Positions 41,900 to 51,332 are shown, numbered from the stretch's first letter. The stretch: 64,000 bases of DNA from an uncultured Butyricicoccus sp. (GCA_934532985.1 CAKTAV010000002.1:1-64000); one strand, 5' to 3'. Notes: generated by a model not told the origin, from the sequence alone. A program made the numbers and translations.

Positions 41900-43286
41900 G
41901 AGAGAGAGCCTCCTTGTTGGCTGCCCGACGGAGCGGTCGATAGCAGACAAATATCATAGTAATAAAGCTGGCGAGTCCTCCAACGACGTTAGAGATCGGC
42001 TCTGCCAAAAAGACACCGGTTACACCGAGGTGGGCGATATGGGGCAGAAAAATGGTCAGCGGAACGACGATAAACACCTTGCGCAGAAGGGAAAAGAAGA
42101 GAGAAAAACGGGATTTTCCCAACGCAAGAAAGGTCGTCTGTCCGGTAAACTGAAACGCCATAAAGCAAAAACCGAAGAAATATATATGCATGGACGGACG
42201 TCCTGCGGCGGTAATTTCCGGTGTAGTATTGAAGATATGAATGAAAAACTCTGGGAACAGAGAAACCAGCAGCCAGCTGATGAGCGTATAGCCCATCAGA
42301 ACCACCGCGATAAACCGAATTGCCTGACAGACGCGGCGGTATTCCTTTGCTCCGTAATTAAAGGAAATGATCGGCTGCGCACTGTTGACAATGCCAGTAA
42401 CCGGTAGGGAGATGACCTCTCGAATGGAGTTAATGATCGTCATGACACCGACATACAAGTCGCCGCCAAACTGGCTCAGGGTTGCATTGCAGATCATTTG
42501 TACCACGCTGTTGGTTGCGCCCATGGTAAAGCCGGATAGGCCCAGCATAAGGATACGTTGTACGCGCTTTTTCTGACAGCATAAGTGCTGCCGCCGCAGG
42601 CGGAGTAATGTTTTCGGTCCCGTCAGGAAGCGCAGTGTCCACGCCGCCGCGACAAACTGTGACAGTACCGTGGCACAGGCCGCGCCGCGCACGCCCATAT
42701 GCAGAGCAAAGATAAAGATCGGATCCAGTCCAATATTGAGCACTGCGCCGATGACAATCGTCAGCATACCGGTTCTTCCAAAGCCCTGTGCGTTGATGAA
42801 GCTGTTCATGCCGAGACTAACGAGCACAAAGACATTGCCGAGCAGATAAATCGTGATGTAATCATTGGCATATGGAAACGTAATGTCACTTGCGCCGAGG
42901 GCGTAGAGGATCGGACGGCGTGCCAGCAGACCGAGCACCGTTAAAATGACACTGAATACCAGTAATATCGTCATGCTGTTGCCCATGATGGCTTCCGCTT
43001 CCTGCTCCTCACCCTTGCCGCGCTCCATGGAAAACAGCGGCGCACCGCCGGTGCAGATGAGGTTGGAAAACGCCACGACGATGGTGACAATCGGAAAGCA
43101 GATGCCAACGCCGGTCAGCGCATCGGTGGAGTGCTCCATAAATCGTCCGATATAGATGCGATCAACGATGTTATATAGAATATTGACTAATTGCGCCAGC
43201 GTGACCGGAATGGCGAGCCGCACAATATTGGAAGCCACACTTCCCTTGGAAAAGTCACTGAATTCAGTATTATGTAATGCAGCCAT
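41886..43286 (-). CDS. MATE-family efflux transporter
   Basis: A 466-residue twelve-helix MATE protein. The first half begins SNIVRLAIPVTLAQLVNILY and the second has RILMLGLSGFTMGATNSVVQ. It overlaps pfkB by 14 bases, so the two form one operon, but no functional link is obvious. The substrate is unknown; most relatives export drugs or metabolites using Na+ or H+. Confidence 0.88.
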   Translation of the reverse strand: MAALHNTEFSDFSKGSVASNIVRLAIPVTLAQLVNILYNIVDRIYIGRFMEHSTDALTGVGICFPIVTIVVAFSNLICTGGAPLFSMERGKGEEQEAEAIMGNSMTILLVFSVILTVLGLLARRPILYALGASDITFPYANDYITIYLLGNVFVLVSLGMNSFINAQGFGRTGMLTIVIGAVLNIGLDPIFIFALHMGVRGAACATVLSQFVAAAWTLRFLTGPKTLLRLRRQHLCCQKKRVQRILMLGLSGFTMGATNSVVQMICNATLSQFGGDLYVGVMTIINSIREVISLPVTGIVNSAQPIISFNYGAKEYRRVCQAIRFIAVVLMGYTLISWLLVSLFPEFFIHIFNTTPEITAAGRPSMHIYFFGFCFMAFQFTGQTTFLALGKSRFSLFFSLLRKVFIVVPLTIFLPHIAHLGVTGVFLAEPISNVVGGLASFITMIFVCYRPLRRAANKEALSHESL

Positions 43287-43318
43287 GCTGCAACATCATC
43301 TCCTTACACTAATGTTAT

Positions 43319-43324
43319 ATTATA
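43319..43324 (-). promoter_or_regulatory. Extended -10 promoter of the MATE-pfkB operon
   Basis: A perfect TATAAT preceded by TGC on the minus strand, 32 bases before the start codon. No clear -35 box at the proper distance. Confidence 0.5.
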
Positions 43325-43363
43325 GCATAGAATTTTGTGATTGTGGTGTTAAATAGATAAAAA

Positions 43364-43390
43364 AACGTCTTTCCTTGAGAGAAAGACGTT
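43364..43390 (-). terminator. Terminator of the 43405-44064 gene
   Basis: Stem AACGTCTTTC (43364-43373) with GAAAGACGTT (43381-43390), followed on the minus strand by TTTTTATC. Confidence 0.85.
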
Positions 43391-43404
43391 GAAAATCACG
43401 AAGC

Positions 43405-44064
43405 TTAGTCTTTGAGAATCGTAATCGTGGAAGAAGTCGGTTTGCAGTTCAATTTGACAAAGCGGTTTACCGCAGACAAAGCAAAGGCTGAAAACTGATT
43501 ATTGGGAGAATAGATGAGTAAAAGTGAAAATGCAATGGAACTAAGCAAAGTGGCAATGAGCTGCACGGCAATATCTACCGTAGAAAGTGTTGCCTGGTGC
43601 ATTGTCAACGCAAATAAAATACGGATCAGAATTGTGAGAAAACTTATAGCCACAGAGAACATAGCGGCAAAACTCGCCGTCAGGCGTTCGCTGAGCGGAA
43701 CGCGCGAGGTGTGCAGATAGTGTGGCAGAATGCGTCCGACAAGTAAGGTGAAAAACACCAGCATAATATTGCAAATTACCGAATAATATGGAATCCAACG
43801 CCATAGACGGAATGTAATACCGCCGGAAACATAAACCAAAAGCAAAATATAGTAGATGATATTCAGCGGATAGGACTTTTTCCAATGAAACAGTCGATAC
43901 CCGATGTCCGGTAAGAGAATCAGTGGGATAGTGACAAGAGAGCCCAAAAAGCCCTGCAGATTTGCCGTGAAAAAAAAGCTGACGGCGCAGGCGGCGCATA
44001 GCGGGATATAAAGCAACGCCGTAATACGGCATATCATGGAGTATGTCACGATCTCATCTCGCAT
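43405..44064 (-). CDS. Membrane protein of unknown function
   Basis: A 219-residue protein with about six hydrophobic segments (ALLYIPLCAACAVSFFF, LVTIPLILLPDIGY, NIIYYILLLVYVSGG, and later ones near 85-110, 130-155 and 165-185). It ends in a Ser/Thr-rich soluble tail. No family is recognised. It stands alone between its own terminator and a divergent cwlD. Confidence 0.65.
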   Translation of the reverse strand: MRDEIVTYSMICRITALLYIPLCAACAVSFFFTANLQGFLGSLVTIPLILLPDIGYRLFHWKKSYPLNIIYYILLLVYVSGGITFRLWRWIPYYSVICNIMLVFFTLLVGRILPHYLHTSRVPLSERLTASFAAMFSVAISFLTILIRILFALTMHQATLSTVDIAVQLIATLLSSIAFSLLLIYSPNNQFSAFALSAVNRFVKLNCKPTSSTITILKD

Positions 44065-44236
44065 AAAGTCTCTATCCTTTCCGTTCCGATAATATGAAAG
44101 TATATCATGAATGAAAAAAGATTACAAATAGAAAAGCGGCTTCGTTGAAAAAATGTTTGGAATTTGGTATGATATTATAAAAAAATAGACATAAATACGC
44201 AACATGTCCCGTAAAATGGTGTGGGAGGTGGTGCCT

Positions 44237-44947
44237 GTGAAAAAGTGGATGCGCCAGCGTCTGCTGTTGATCGGCTTACTGATGAGCAGCATTGTTCTTC
44301 TTTGGACGGTCGAAACACATATATCACACATACCGGCCATGGGAGATGCACAGCAGCAGATGCATGTATTGGTTCTGGATGCGGGGCACGGCGGAATCGA
44401 CGGCGGCGCGGTGGCAGAGGACGGAACCGTAGAGCAGGATATCAACCTGCATATCGTGACGACCAGCCGCGATCTGGCCGGTTTTTTAGGAATCCCCGTT
44501 GTGCTGACACGTGCGGATCAGCAGTCGCTGGATTACAATCCGGAGAAGACCATCCGTCAGAACAAGGTAGCGGATATTCACGCGCGGGAGCAGCTTGTCA
44601 AGCAGCAGAATAATCCTGTGTTTGTGTCAGTACATTTGAATAAATTTTCCGACGCCTCATATTCCGGCGCCCAGACCTTTTGGTCGAAAAATAATGCAGA
44701 AGGACAGCGGTTAGCAGAGAGTATACAGCAGGCGCTGACCGACGGGCTGCATCCAGAGCGCGTGCGAACGGCAAAGGCGGCGGAAAACAGCATTTATCTG
44801 ATGAAGCAGCTCACCTGCCCGGCGGTAATTGTGGAGTGTGGTTTTTTGTCCAATGCGGAGGACGTAGCAAAACTCAAAGAATCTGCTTACCACACCAAGC
44901 TGGCTGTGTGTATCATCGGCGGATACCAGAATCAGTATGGCGCGTAA
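44237..44947 (+). CDS. cwlD: N-acetylmuramoyl-L-alanine amidase, CwlD type
   Basis: A 236-residue Amidase_3 enzyme with an N-terminal membrane anchor (about 10-30). The zinc ligands and catalytic Glu lie in LDAGHGGIDGG, SVHLNKFSD and VECGFLSN. In spore-formers CwlD removes stem peptides so that muramic lactam can form in the cortex. This assigns the organism to the endospore-forming lineage, though amidase use in growing cells is possible. GTG 44237 is taken as the start because GGGAGG lies 8 bases before it. Followed 29 bases later by radA. Confidence 0.87.
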   Translation: MKKWMRQRLLLIGLLMSSIVLLWTVETHISHIPAMGDAQQQMHVLVLDAGHGGIDGGAVAEDGTVEQDINLHIVTTSRDLAGFLGIPVVLTRADQQSLDYNPEKTIRQNKVADIHAREQLVKQQNNPVFVSVHLNKFSDASYSGAQTFWSKNNAEGQRLAESIQQALTDGLHPERVRTAKAAENSIYLMKQLTCPAVIVECGFLSNAEDVAKLKESAYHTKLAVCIIGGYQNQYGA

Positions 44948-44976
44948 CGGCAAAGCGAAAGGAATTATACGATATT

Positions 44977-46356
44977 ATGAAGCAAAAAGTGCAGTATTTG
45001 TGCAATGAATGCGGATATGAAAGCCCAAAATGGTATGGAAAATGCCCATCCTGTGGGGCATGGAATTCCATGCAGGAATTTAAGGAGCGGGCGGCGGCGA
45101 CAACGCGCGGCACGATTTCGCGGGAAGACCGGCGGCGCAATAAGCCGCAGAATCTGAGCACCATTTCCACGCAGGAGGAAGTGCGCTTTCACTCCGGCAT
45201 CGGGGAGCTGGATCGCGTATTGGGCGGTGGCGCCGTGCGCGGCAGCTTTGTGCTCGTCGGCGGTGAACCGGGTATTGGCAAATCGACATTGCTACTGCAA
45301 ATGTGTCAGGAGATGTGCCGCGAGGCGAAGGTGCTGTATGTCTCCGGCGAGGAATCGCTGCGGCAAATTCGTCTGCGTGCCGACCGACTGCATATCTCTT
45401 CGCCTGACTTATATATTCTGGCGGAGACCGAGATGGACACCATTTTGGAGGAAAGTGACCTTCTGGAACCGGAAGTGCTGATTATCGACTCGATTCAAAC
45501 GGTATTTCGCTCGGATCTCAACAGTGCACCGGGCAATGCGACGCAGATTAAGGAGTGCGCGATGATGCTGATGCAGTATGCCAAGCGGCGCAACATCACG
45601 ATTTTTATCGTCGGACATGTCACAAAAGAAGGTACGCTGGCTGGCCCGAAGATTTTGGAACACATGGTGGACTGCGTGCTGTACTTTGAAGGTGAGCGAC
45701 AGGTATCGTTCCGCTGTCTGCGGGCGGCAAAGAACCGCTTTGGCTCCACCAATGAAATCGGCGTGTTTGAGATGACCGACCGCGGTCTGCGCGAGGTGCG
45801 CAATCCGTCCGCCGCCATGCTGTCCGGTCATCTGGCAGATGCACCGGGAAACTGCATTGCGTGCACCGTAGAGGGTAGCCGCCCGATTTTAGCAGAAGTG
45901 CAGGCATTGGTGACCAAAACCTCCTTTGGCACGCCGCGGCGTACCTCCAATGGTGTCGATTATAACCGCATGGTCATTGTGATGGCGATTTTGGAAAAGC
46001 GCGTCGGTCTGTATTTGTCTGGCAGCGATTCTTATTTGAATGTCATCGGCGGCATGCGGCTGGACGAGCCTGCGATTGATTTGCCGATCGCGCTGGCGCT
46101 GGCGTCCAGTTATCGGGATCAATCGCTTCCGGAGGGAATGGTGGCGTTTGGCGAAATTGGTCTGACCGGAGAGCTGCGTGCGGTATCGGCGGCAGAGCAG
46201 CGCATTCAGGAAGCGGTCCGTTTGGGATTTACCGCCTGCGTCATGCCGATGCAGGATCTCGGACACATCAAGGTGCCGGAGAGCTTTCAGATCATTCCGG
46301 TGCGAAATGTTGCACAAGCAATTGCCGCTGTGTTTGGACGAAAGTCAGAGGATTGA
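44977..46356 (+). CDS. radA: DNA repair protein RadA
   Basis: A 459-residue ATPase that helps branch migration in recombination. The N-terminal zinc finger has Cys9, Cys12, Cys23 and Cys26. The RecA-like core carries Walker A GGEPGIGKST, the RadA-specific KNRFGSTNEIG and a C-terminal Lon-like domain with EIGLTGELRAV. The start ATG 44977 (MKQKVQYLCNEC) fits the family start; the frame extends further upstream only by overlapping cwlD. Confidence 0.96.
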   Translation: MKQKVQYLCNECGYESPKWYGKCPSCGAWNSMQEFKERAAATTRGTISREDRRRNKPQNLSTISTQEEVRFHSGIGELDRVLGGGAVRGSFVLVGGEPGIGKSTLLLQMCQEMCREAKVLYVSGEESLRQIRLRADRLHISSPDLYILAETEMDTILEESDLLEPEVLIIDSIQTVFRSDLNSAPGNATQIKECAMMLMQYAKRRNITIFIVGHVTKEGTLAGPKILEHMVDCVLYFEGERQVSFRCLRAAKNRFGSTNEIGVFEMTDRGLREVRNPSAAMLSGHLADAPGNCIACTVEGSRPILAEVQALVTKTSFGTPRRTSNGVDYNRMVIVMAILEKRVGLYLSGSDSYLNVIGGMRLDEPAIDLPIALALASSYRDQSLPEGMVAFGEIGLTGELRAVSAAEQRIQEAVRLGFTACVMPMQDLGHIKVPESFQIIPVRNVAQAIAAVFGRKSED

Positions 46357-46436
46357 AAATAACATATCCTTTCCATTCTGTTTGCTATGTTTGGTGTGAT
46401 TTTTTGCTATTTCGTTTGAACTTTTTTCGTTCTCCA

Positions 46437-46465
46437 TAGACAATATTTGGTTTGTGTGATATACT
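46437..46465 (+). promoter_or_regulatory. Promoter of the NahK-like kinase gene
   Basis: TAGACA (46437-46442), a 17-base spacer and TATACT (46460-46465), 56 bases before ATG 46522. Confidence 0.65.
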
Positions 46466-46521
46466 AAATGGAATGGGGAGTCCCATGATTGATTTTGGAA
46501 AGATGATAGGAATTGTATGTT

Positions 46522-47664
46522 ATGGCAGAAAAAAATTTGAAGGATAAACTTGCGTTTATCTGCGAAAAGTTTCGCATTCCGGGTACGCTTTTGTGGTACA
46601 AGCAGATGGAATCCGGAAATATCAATACCACGTATAAAGTGATGGTCAAGAACGGAAAAGAAACCGGCTATGTCATCCAGAAGATCAACAGCTATGTATT
46701 CCGTGATCCAGAAGCGGTGATGAATAACATTGATCTCGTCACAGAACACATCATGGCGAAGAAACAACGGGAGCATGGCATTATTGCCCGTCGGTATCGA
46801 CTGCATTTTCATCACACCGCAGATCGGAAAAATTTTTGGAGAGACGATGAAAACGACGGCGAATTTTGGCGTCTGATGAACTGCATTGAGGATTCGGTTG
46901 GATTTGACGAGACGGGCGACCCGGCAGTCCTGTTTATGGTCGGCAAGGCGTTCGGTCAATTCCAGATAAACTTATCGGACTTCGATGCATCGCAGCTGGC
47001 AGAAACCATTCCGAACTTCCACAACACGCGTCTGCGAATGGAAAACTTTTTCGAGGACGTCAAGCGTGACGAGTTTGGACGCTGTGGGGAAGCATATGAG
47101 GAAATCAAAATGATCCGTGAGATGTTTGGCACAGCGTGTAAGCTGACGGATCTTCTAGCGGAAGGAAAGGTTCCGCTGCGCGTGACGCACAACGACACGA
47201 AGAGCAACAATGTCCTGCTGGATTCCACGACGCTGGAGCCGCTGGTTGTTATTGATTTGGATACGGTTATGCCGGGGCTAGCGATGCACGACTTTGGCGA
47301 TGCTGTTCGCTTTGCGGCGAATACGGCGGCAGAGGACGAGGCGAACACGCGCAAGGTCTCGCTGGATCTAGATCTGTACCGTGCGTTTGCCGAGGGCTTT
47401 ATCGGCGCAACGGCGGAAATTTTGACTCCGGTAGAAATCGACACAATGGCATTAGGTGCAGTTACGATTACGATCGAGCTGGCGACGCGCTTCCTTGACG
47501 ACTACATTACCGGCGACAAGTACTTCAAGACGAATTATCCGAAGCACAACCTGATTCGTGCACGCAGCCAGCTGGCACTGGTCAAGGATATGCAGAAGAA
47601 ATATGACGCAATGAACCGCATTGTGCATGAAGTTGCAGAGCAGCATACACCAGAAAAAGCGTGA
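46522..47664 (+). CDS. Aminoglycoside phosphotransferase-fold kinase, NahK-like
   Basis: A 380-residue kinase of the APH/choline kinase superfamily. The catalytic loop is THNDTKSNNVLLD, and the metal-binding segment is VIDLDTVMPG. The N-terminal GNINTTYKV is the nucleotide-loop region. Overall features recall N-acetylhexosamine 1-kinases, which make GlcNAc-1-P or GalNAc-1-P. No matching hexosamine pathway is adjacent, so the sugar is inferred only from family similarity. The start ATG 46522 is preferred over a TTG nine bases earlier. Confidence 0.78.
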   Translation: MAEKNLKDKLAFICEKFRIPGTLLWYKQMESGNINTTYKVMVKNGKETGYVIQKINSYVFRDPEAVMNNIDLVTEHIMAKKQREHGIIARRYRLHFHHTADRKNFWRDDENDGEFWRLMNCIEDSVGFDETGDPAVLFMVGKAFGQFQINLSDFDASQLAETIPNFHNTRLRMENFFEDVKRDEFGRCGEAYEEIKMIREMFGTACKLTDLLAEGKVPLRVTHNDTKSNNVLLDSTTLEPLVVIDLDTVMPGLAMHDFGDAVRFAANTAAEDEANTRKVSLDLDLYRAFAEGFIGATAEILTPVEIDTMALGAVTITIELATRFLDDYITGDKYFKTNYPKHNLIRARSQLALVKDMQKKYDAMNRIVHEVAEQHTPEKA

Positions 47665-47714
47665 CATTCCGATCGGAGTACGTCAAGAATATCTGCAAAA
47701 ATCGGCGTATATTC

Positions 47715-47743
47715 TTGACAAAGTTCTGGCAGATTGCTATACT
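47715..47743 (+). promoter_or_regulatory. Promoter of tRNA-Leu
   Basis: TTGACA (47715-47720), a 17-base spacer and TATACT (47738-47743) with an upstream TG. Close to consensus, as usual for stable RNA. Confidence 0.85.
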
Positions 47744-47757
47744 TACTCTGTTAGCTT

Positions 47758-47844
47758 GCCGCTGTGGCGAAATCGGCAGACGCAAGGGACTTAAAATCCC
47801 TCGGTGGCAACACCGTACCGGTTCAAGTCCGGTCAGCGGCACCA
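47758..47844 (+). tRNA. tRNA-Leu (anticodon UAA)
   Basis: The acceptor stem GCCGCTG pairs with CAGCGGC, followed by ACCA encoded in the DNA. The anticodon TAA lies at 47792-47794 in the loop CTTAAAA. A long variable arm (TCGGTGGCAACACCG region) marks a class II tRNA, and GGTTCAAGTCC is the T-arm. Confidence 0.96.
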
Positions 47845-47852
47845 AGCAGAGA

Positions 47853-47886
47853 TAATCCGAACCCAAATTGGTTCGGATTATTTTTT
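47853..47886 (+). terminator. Terminator of tRNA-Leu
   Basis: An 11-bp stem, TAATCCGAACC (47853-47863) with GGTTCGGATTA (47870-47880), followed by TTTTTT. Confidence 0.9.
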
Positions 47887-47955
47887 ACCCTTTTACGGTC
47901 AAAGCGGCGGTAGATAGAATTGTGCTAAGAGATGGTGGACAAAGTGGGGAATGTG

Positions 47956-47984
47956 TTGCGAAAATGCGCGAAATATGCTACAAT
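47956..47984 (+). promoter_or_regulatory. Promoter of the CapA-like gene
   Basis: TTGCGA (47956-47961), a 17-base spacer and TACAAT (47979-47984), 47 bases before TTG 48032. Confidence 0.65.
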
Positions 47985-48031
47985 AAACCCATTCTTCGCA
48001 TTGATATTTCATGAGAATGGAGGAGTTTGGT

Positions 48032-50374
48032 TTGAATCAAAAGCCGGAAATTCCATGGCTTTTTCGCGGCTGCGCGATTCTTGCGGCCTTGATGGCGATA
48101 TATTTAATCGCCGCGTTATCAGGACATGATATTGCAGCGGCTGTTGCCGAACAGATTCGCATTGCGCGTGCACCGGCAGTAGAAAGCTTACAGCTGGTTT
48201 GCAGCAACAACCGAGATAAGGTTGCGGTGGGTGATACCGTAACGCTGACGCTGGCGGCAACTCCGCAGGATGCCGTTGCTCCGGATGCGATATTCACTTC
48301 GTCGGACGATTCTATTGCGACGGTGGATGAAAACGGCGTCGTAACCGGTAAGGCGCTTGGCACGGCAGTTATCACGGCGACGACAGAGCAGGAGGGAAGC
48401 GGACAGTCCGCCTTTCAAAAAGAGATCACGGTTCGCCTACCGGAACCGAAAAAGGTCAACATTTTCTGTTCCAAGGACGGCTCTGCAAGCGCTTGCCTGA
48501 GCTGGTCTGCGGTGAAGGGTGCCAAGGGATACCATGTCTATCGTCAGCTCAACGGTGGACAGTGGGAGCGACTGACAGACCACTCAATTCAAGAGACCAG
48601 TTTTATTGATTTGGATACGGTAGAAGAGGGCGACCATGCCTATGCGATTACCGCTGTGGCGCAGGATGCAGGCTTCGCCAGCAAGCGAAGCCAAACAGTC
48701 ATGATGTCACTGCCGGAGACGCCATATGGTACAAAGATCGCAAGTATGACCGACGACGGTATTGAATTTTACTGGAAACGCCCGTCGGGCGCCAAGGGAT
48801 ATGAGGTGTTCCGTGCGTATGAGGCAGACGGAGAGTACGAGCAGATTGCTGATATTCCCGATCGTTCGATCTATACCTATATGGACAAAGACTTTAACAC
48901 GGATGTACATCGCGTATACTATAAGGTTCGAAGCTATAAGTATGATGCGGGAAAGAAAAAGGTTTACAGCAAGATGAGCGAGGTGACGCAGGCTGTCTAC
49001 CGCGAGCATCTCACACTAGAAAACAACAAATTATTCCTGCGTTCCGGTGTGACACGCACGCTGGAGGCGTATATGGGTTGGTGCAATGCCGGTAATCTGC
49101 GTTGGAGTTCTTCCGACAGTGATATTGCGACGGTTAACCAAAAGGGAACGATTATGGCGGTATCCAAGGGATCCTGTACCATCACCTGCTACAGCCGTGA
49201 TACCAAAGAAAAGCGTCGCTGTGTAGTAACCGTTGACCGTGATGCCCTCAGTCAGCTCTCGGAGATAACACCGACTTATACGCAGAACAAGGATGGCATG
49301 TGGGTGCAGAAGAAATCCGGACAAACGAACAAAGCGGTTCTCATGATGGTCGGCGACATGATGTGCACCGGGACCCAGCAGGCGAGACAAGGCTATGCTA
49401 CGGGCGACTATAATTTCAATGAGAGCTTCACAGGGGTTAAGGATATGATTTCCGGAGCAGATTTTGCGATCGGTAATCTGGAAACTATGCTGTCGCATAC
49501 ATGGCCATATATGCATGAAGAAGCGTATATTGATAACTATGCCAACTGTAACGGTCCAAACCGCTATCTGGATGCCATTTGCTATGCCGGATTTGACGGC
49601 GTTGTCATGTCCAACAACCATAATTGTGATACCGGCATCACGGGTACGGAGGAGACGCTGGAGCAGGTTGACCGCTACCAGCTGGCCCACACGGGCATGT
49701 ACCGCAAGAGCTCGGACCAGAGGTATCTGCTGGCAGATGTCAACGGAATTAAAGTCGGCTATCTGTCGTATACGGCGAAGGAAACCGGATTTAACGACAA
49801 GAGCAGTGATGAGTGGACGCAGAAGGAAATTGAAACCCGACTGAATCTCTATGACCCTGAAAAAGCAAAGAACGATATTGCTCAGCTGCGCGAAGCCGGG
49901 GCAGAGTATATCATCGTATATATGCATTGGGGCGTAAAAAATGTCTATGAACCGACGGAGAATCAGGAAGCGGATGCAAAGGAACTGGCAAACCTTGGCG
50001 TGGATTATATTGTCGGCGCACACAGCCACTTGATTCAGAAATATATCGTGGTCAAGGCGGATGACGGACGAGAGGTACCGTGTTTCTACTCGCTGGGTGA
50101 TTTTCAGGCGAGTATTGAACAGATTCCCGGAAACCGCGATTCAGTCATTCTTCGAATTTCGCTGGAACGCGACGAGAACGGCAATGTCGTGCTCAAGGAT
50201 AATTCCTATATTCCGTGCTATACACTGACGGAGTACGAGGGGATGGACTTCTATACGATTATGGTCTCTCCAGAACTGAATGGCGGCGTGGAGCTGGACA
50301 GCTTTGAAAGGATACGCCAGCGGATCAGTCAATCGGTTGGCACCGAGCTTCCGGTATATACGAAAACCGAATAA
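48032..50374 (+). CDS. Membrane-anchored CapA-family protein with Ig-like and FnIII domains
   Basis: A 780-residue surface protein. After an N-terminal anchor (about 10-30) come a Big_2-like domain (about 45-135, ending in GVVTGKALGTAVITATT), two fibronectin type III-like domains (about 140-330) and a second Big_2-like domain (about 335-410). The CapA/PgsA metallophosphatase-like domain is last (about 440-760): MVGDMMCTG, IGNLETMLS, SNNHNCDTGI, MHWGVKNVYEPT and VGAHSHLIQ. CapA proteins take part in poly-gamma-glutamate or other polymer handling. The specific role here is unknown. TTG 48032 has GGAGG at 8 bases; an upstream ATG 48011 has none. Confidence 0.82.
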   Translation: MNQKPEIPWLFRGCAILAALMAIYLIAALSGHDIAAAVAEQIRIARAPAVESLQLVCSNNRDKVAVGDTVTLTLAATPQDAVAPDAIFTSSDDSIATVDENGVVTGKALGTAVITATTEQEGSGQSAFQKEITVRLPEPKKVNIFCSKDGSASACLSWSAVKGAKGYHVYRQLNGGQWERLTDHSIQETSFIDLDTVEEGDHAYAITAVAQDAGFASKRSQTVMMSLPETPYGTKIASMTDDGIEFYWKRPSGAKGYEVFRAYEADGEYEQIADIPDRSIYTYMDKDFNTDVHRVYYKVRSYKYDAGKKKVYSKMSEVTQAVYREHLTLENNKLFLRSGVTRTLEAYMGWCNAGNLRWSSSDSDIATVNQKGTIMAVSKGSCTITCYSRDTKEKRRCVVTVDRDALSQLSEITPTYTQNKDGMWVQKKSGQTNKAVLMMVGDMMCTGTQQARQGYATGDYNFNESFTGVKDMISGADFAIGNLETMLSHTWPYMHEEAYIDNYANCNGPNRYLDAICYAGFDGVVMSNNHNCDTGITGTEETLEQVDRYQLAHTGMYRKSSDQRYLLADVNGIKVGYLSYTAKETGFNDKSSDEWTQKEIETRLNLYDPEKAKNDIAQLREAGAEYIIVYMHWGVKNVYEPTENQEADAKELANLGVDYIVGAHSHLIQKYIVVKADDGREVPCFYSLGDFQASIEQIPGNRDSVILRISLERDENGNVVLKDNSYIPCYTLTEYEGMDFYTIMVSPELNGGVELDSFERIRQRISQSVGTELPVYTKTE

Positions 50375-50377
50375 AAC

Positions 50378-50420
50378 AAAACCCCGGTGAGAAGTAATTT
50401 TGCTTCTCACTGGGGTTTTT
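50378..50420. terminator. Bidirectional terminator between CapA-like gene and nucleoside phosphorylase
   Basis: A 17-bp stem (50378-50394 with 50403-50419, one G-U pair) with an 8-base loop; T-tracts on both strands. Confidence 0.9.
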
Positions 50421-50448
50421 CAATGAAAAAAGTGTATACGAACGTCTA

Positions 50449-51219
50449 TTATTGCTCGGCGTTCATCAGCTCACGCATGGCCTCCACCGCCGTGCGAATC
50501 GCGCGCTCGGTGCTCATATCCTGAATGTCCTCCAGACCGCGCTCGCGACGTGTCTGGTTGCCCAGAACGGTGAGAACTGCGCCGACACGAACATGCCGCA
50601 CGGCGCCAACCGTAAACAAAGCAGCGCACTCCATCTCGCTGGCGAGTGCCCCGCACTGCATCCACGCATTCCAGTTGTTTTGCAGCATCGGAGCCACCGG
50701 CATGCTAGCTGGATCATGCTGTCCGTAGAAGGAATCTTTGCTCTGTACCACACCGACATGATGGCGATAATGCAAATTCTCCGCAGCAGCGTTTAGGGCG
50801 TTGAGAACGAAAAAATCAGCAACAGCGGGGAACTCAATGGGAGCATATTCGCGGCTGGTACCTTCTGCACGAATCGCACCGCTGGCGAGAACGAGATCGC
50901 CGCCGAGGACATTTACATCCATACCGCCGGAGGAGCCAACGCGGATAAATGTATGTGCGCCGCAATGAACGAGTTCCTCCAGGGCGATGGCGGCAGACGG
51001 GCCGCCAATGCCGGTCGAGCAGACCGAAATCGGCTTGCCGTCCAGCGTTCCCGTAAATATCGTGTATTCTCGGTTGGAGGCAACCGGCTGCGCATTGTCA
51101 AAATAAGAAGCAATGGCAGCGCTTCGTCCGGGGTCTCCGGTCAGAATGACATACGCTCCAACCTCCCCAGGGCGAATGTGAAGATGAAATTCCTGTTGTG
51201 TATCATAAGCCATTGGCAT
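50449..51219 (-). CDS. Nucleoside phosphorylase (uridine phosphorylase-like)
   Basis: A 256-residue PNP/UDP-family enzyme that splits a nucleoside with phosphate to free base and ribose-1-phosphate. The N-terminal ILTGDPGRSAAIA and GIGGPSAAIALEELVHCG supply phosphate and sugar contacts. GALASEMECAALF carries the Met/Glu that bind ribose, typical of the hexameric uridine/purine type. Start ATG 51219 lies behind GGAGGGA. The preferred base is uncertain. Confidence 0.88.
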   Translation of the reverse strand: MPMAYDTQQEFHLHIRPGEVGAYVILTGDPGRSAAIASYFDNAQPVASNREYTIFTGTLDGKPISVCSTGIGGPSAAIALEELVHCGAHTFIRVGSSGGMDVNVLGGDLVLASGAIRAEGTSREYAPIEFPAVADFFVLNALNAAAENLHYRHHVGVVQSKDSFYGQHDPASMPVAPMLQNNWNAWMQCGALASEMECAALFTVGAVRHVRVGAVLTVLGNQTRRERGLEDIQDMSTERAIRTAVEAMRELMNAEQ

Positions 51220-51249
51220 GGCGATCCCTCCTTGGTTTATTCTATACTT

Positions 51250-51278
51250 AGTGTAACAAACAGGGGAAGGATTGTAAA
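51250..51278 (-). promoter_or_regulatory. Promoter of the nucleoside phosphorylase gene
   Basis: On the minus strand TTTACA (51273-51278), a 17-base spacer and TACACT (51250-51255). It overlaps the approach to the lytR terminator. Confidence 0.5.
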
Positions 51279-51310
51279 GAAAAAGGCGCAGAGAACAACC
51301 TCTGCGCCTT
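51279..51310 (-). terminator. Terminator of the LCP gene
   Basis: Stem AAGGCGCAGAG (51283-51293) with CTCTGCGCCTT (51300-51310), followed on the minus strand by TTTCTTTAC. Confidence 0.85.
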
Positions 51311-51332
51311 TGAAATCAAAATTGTATTTCAG

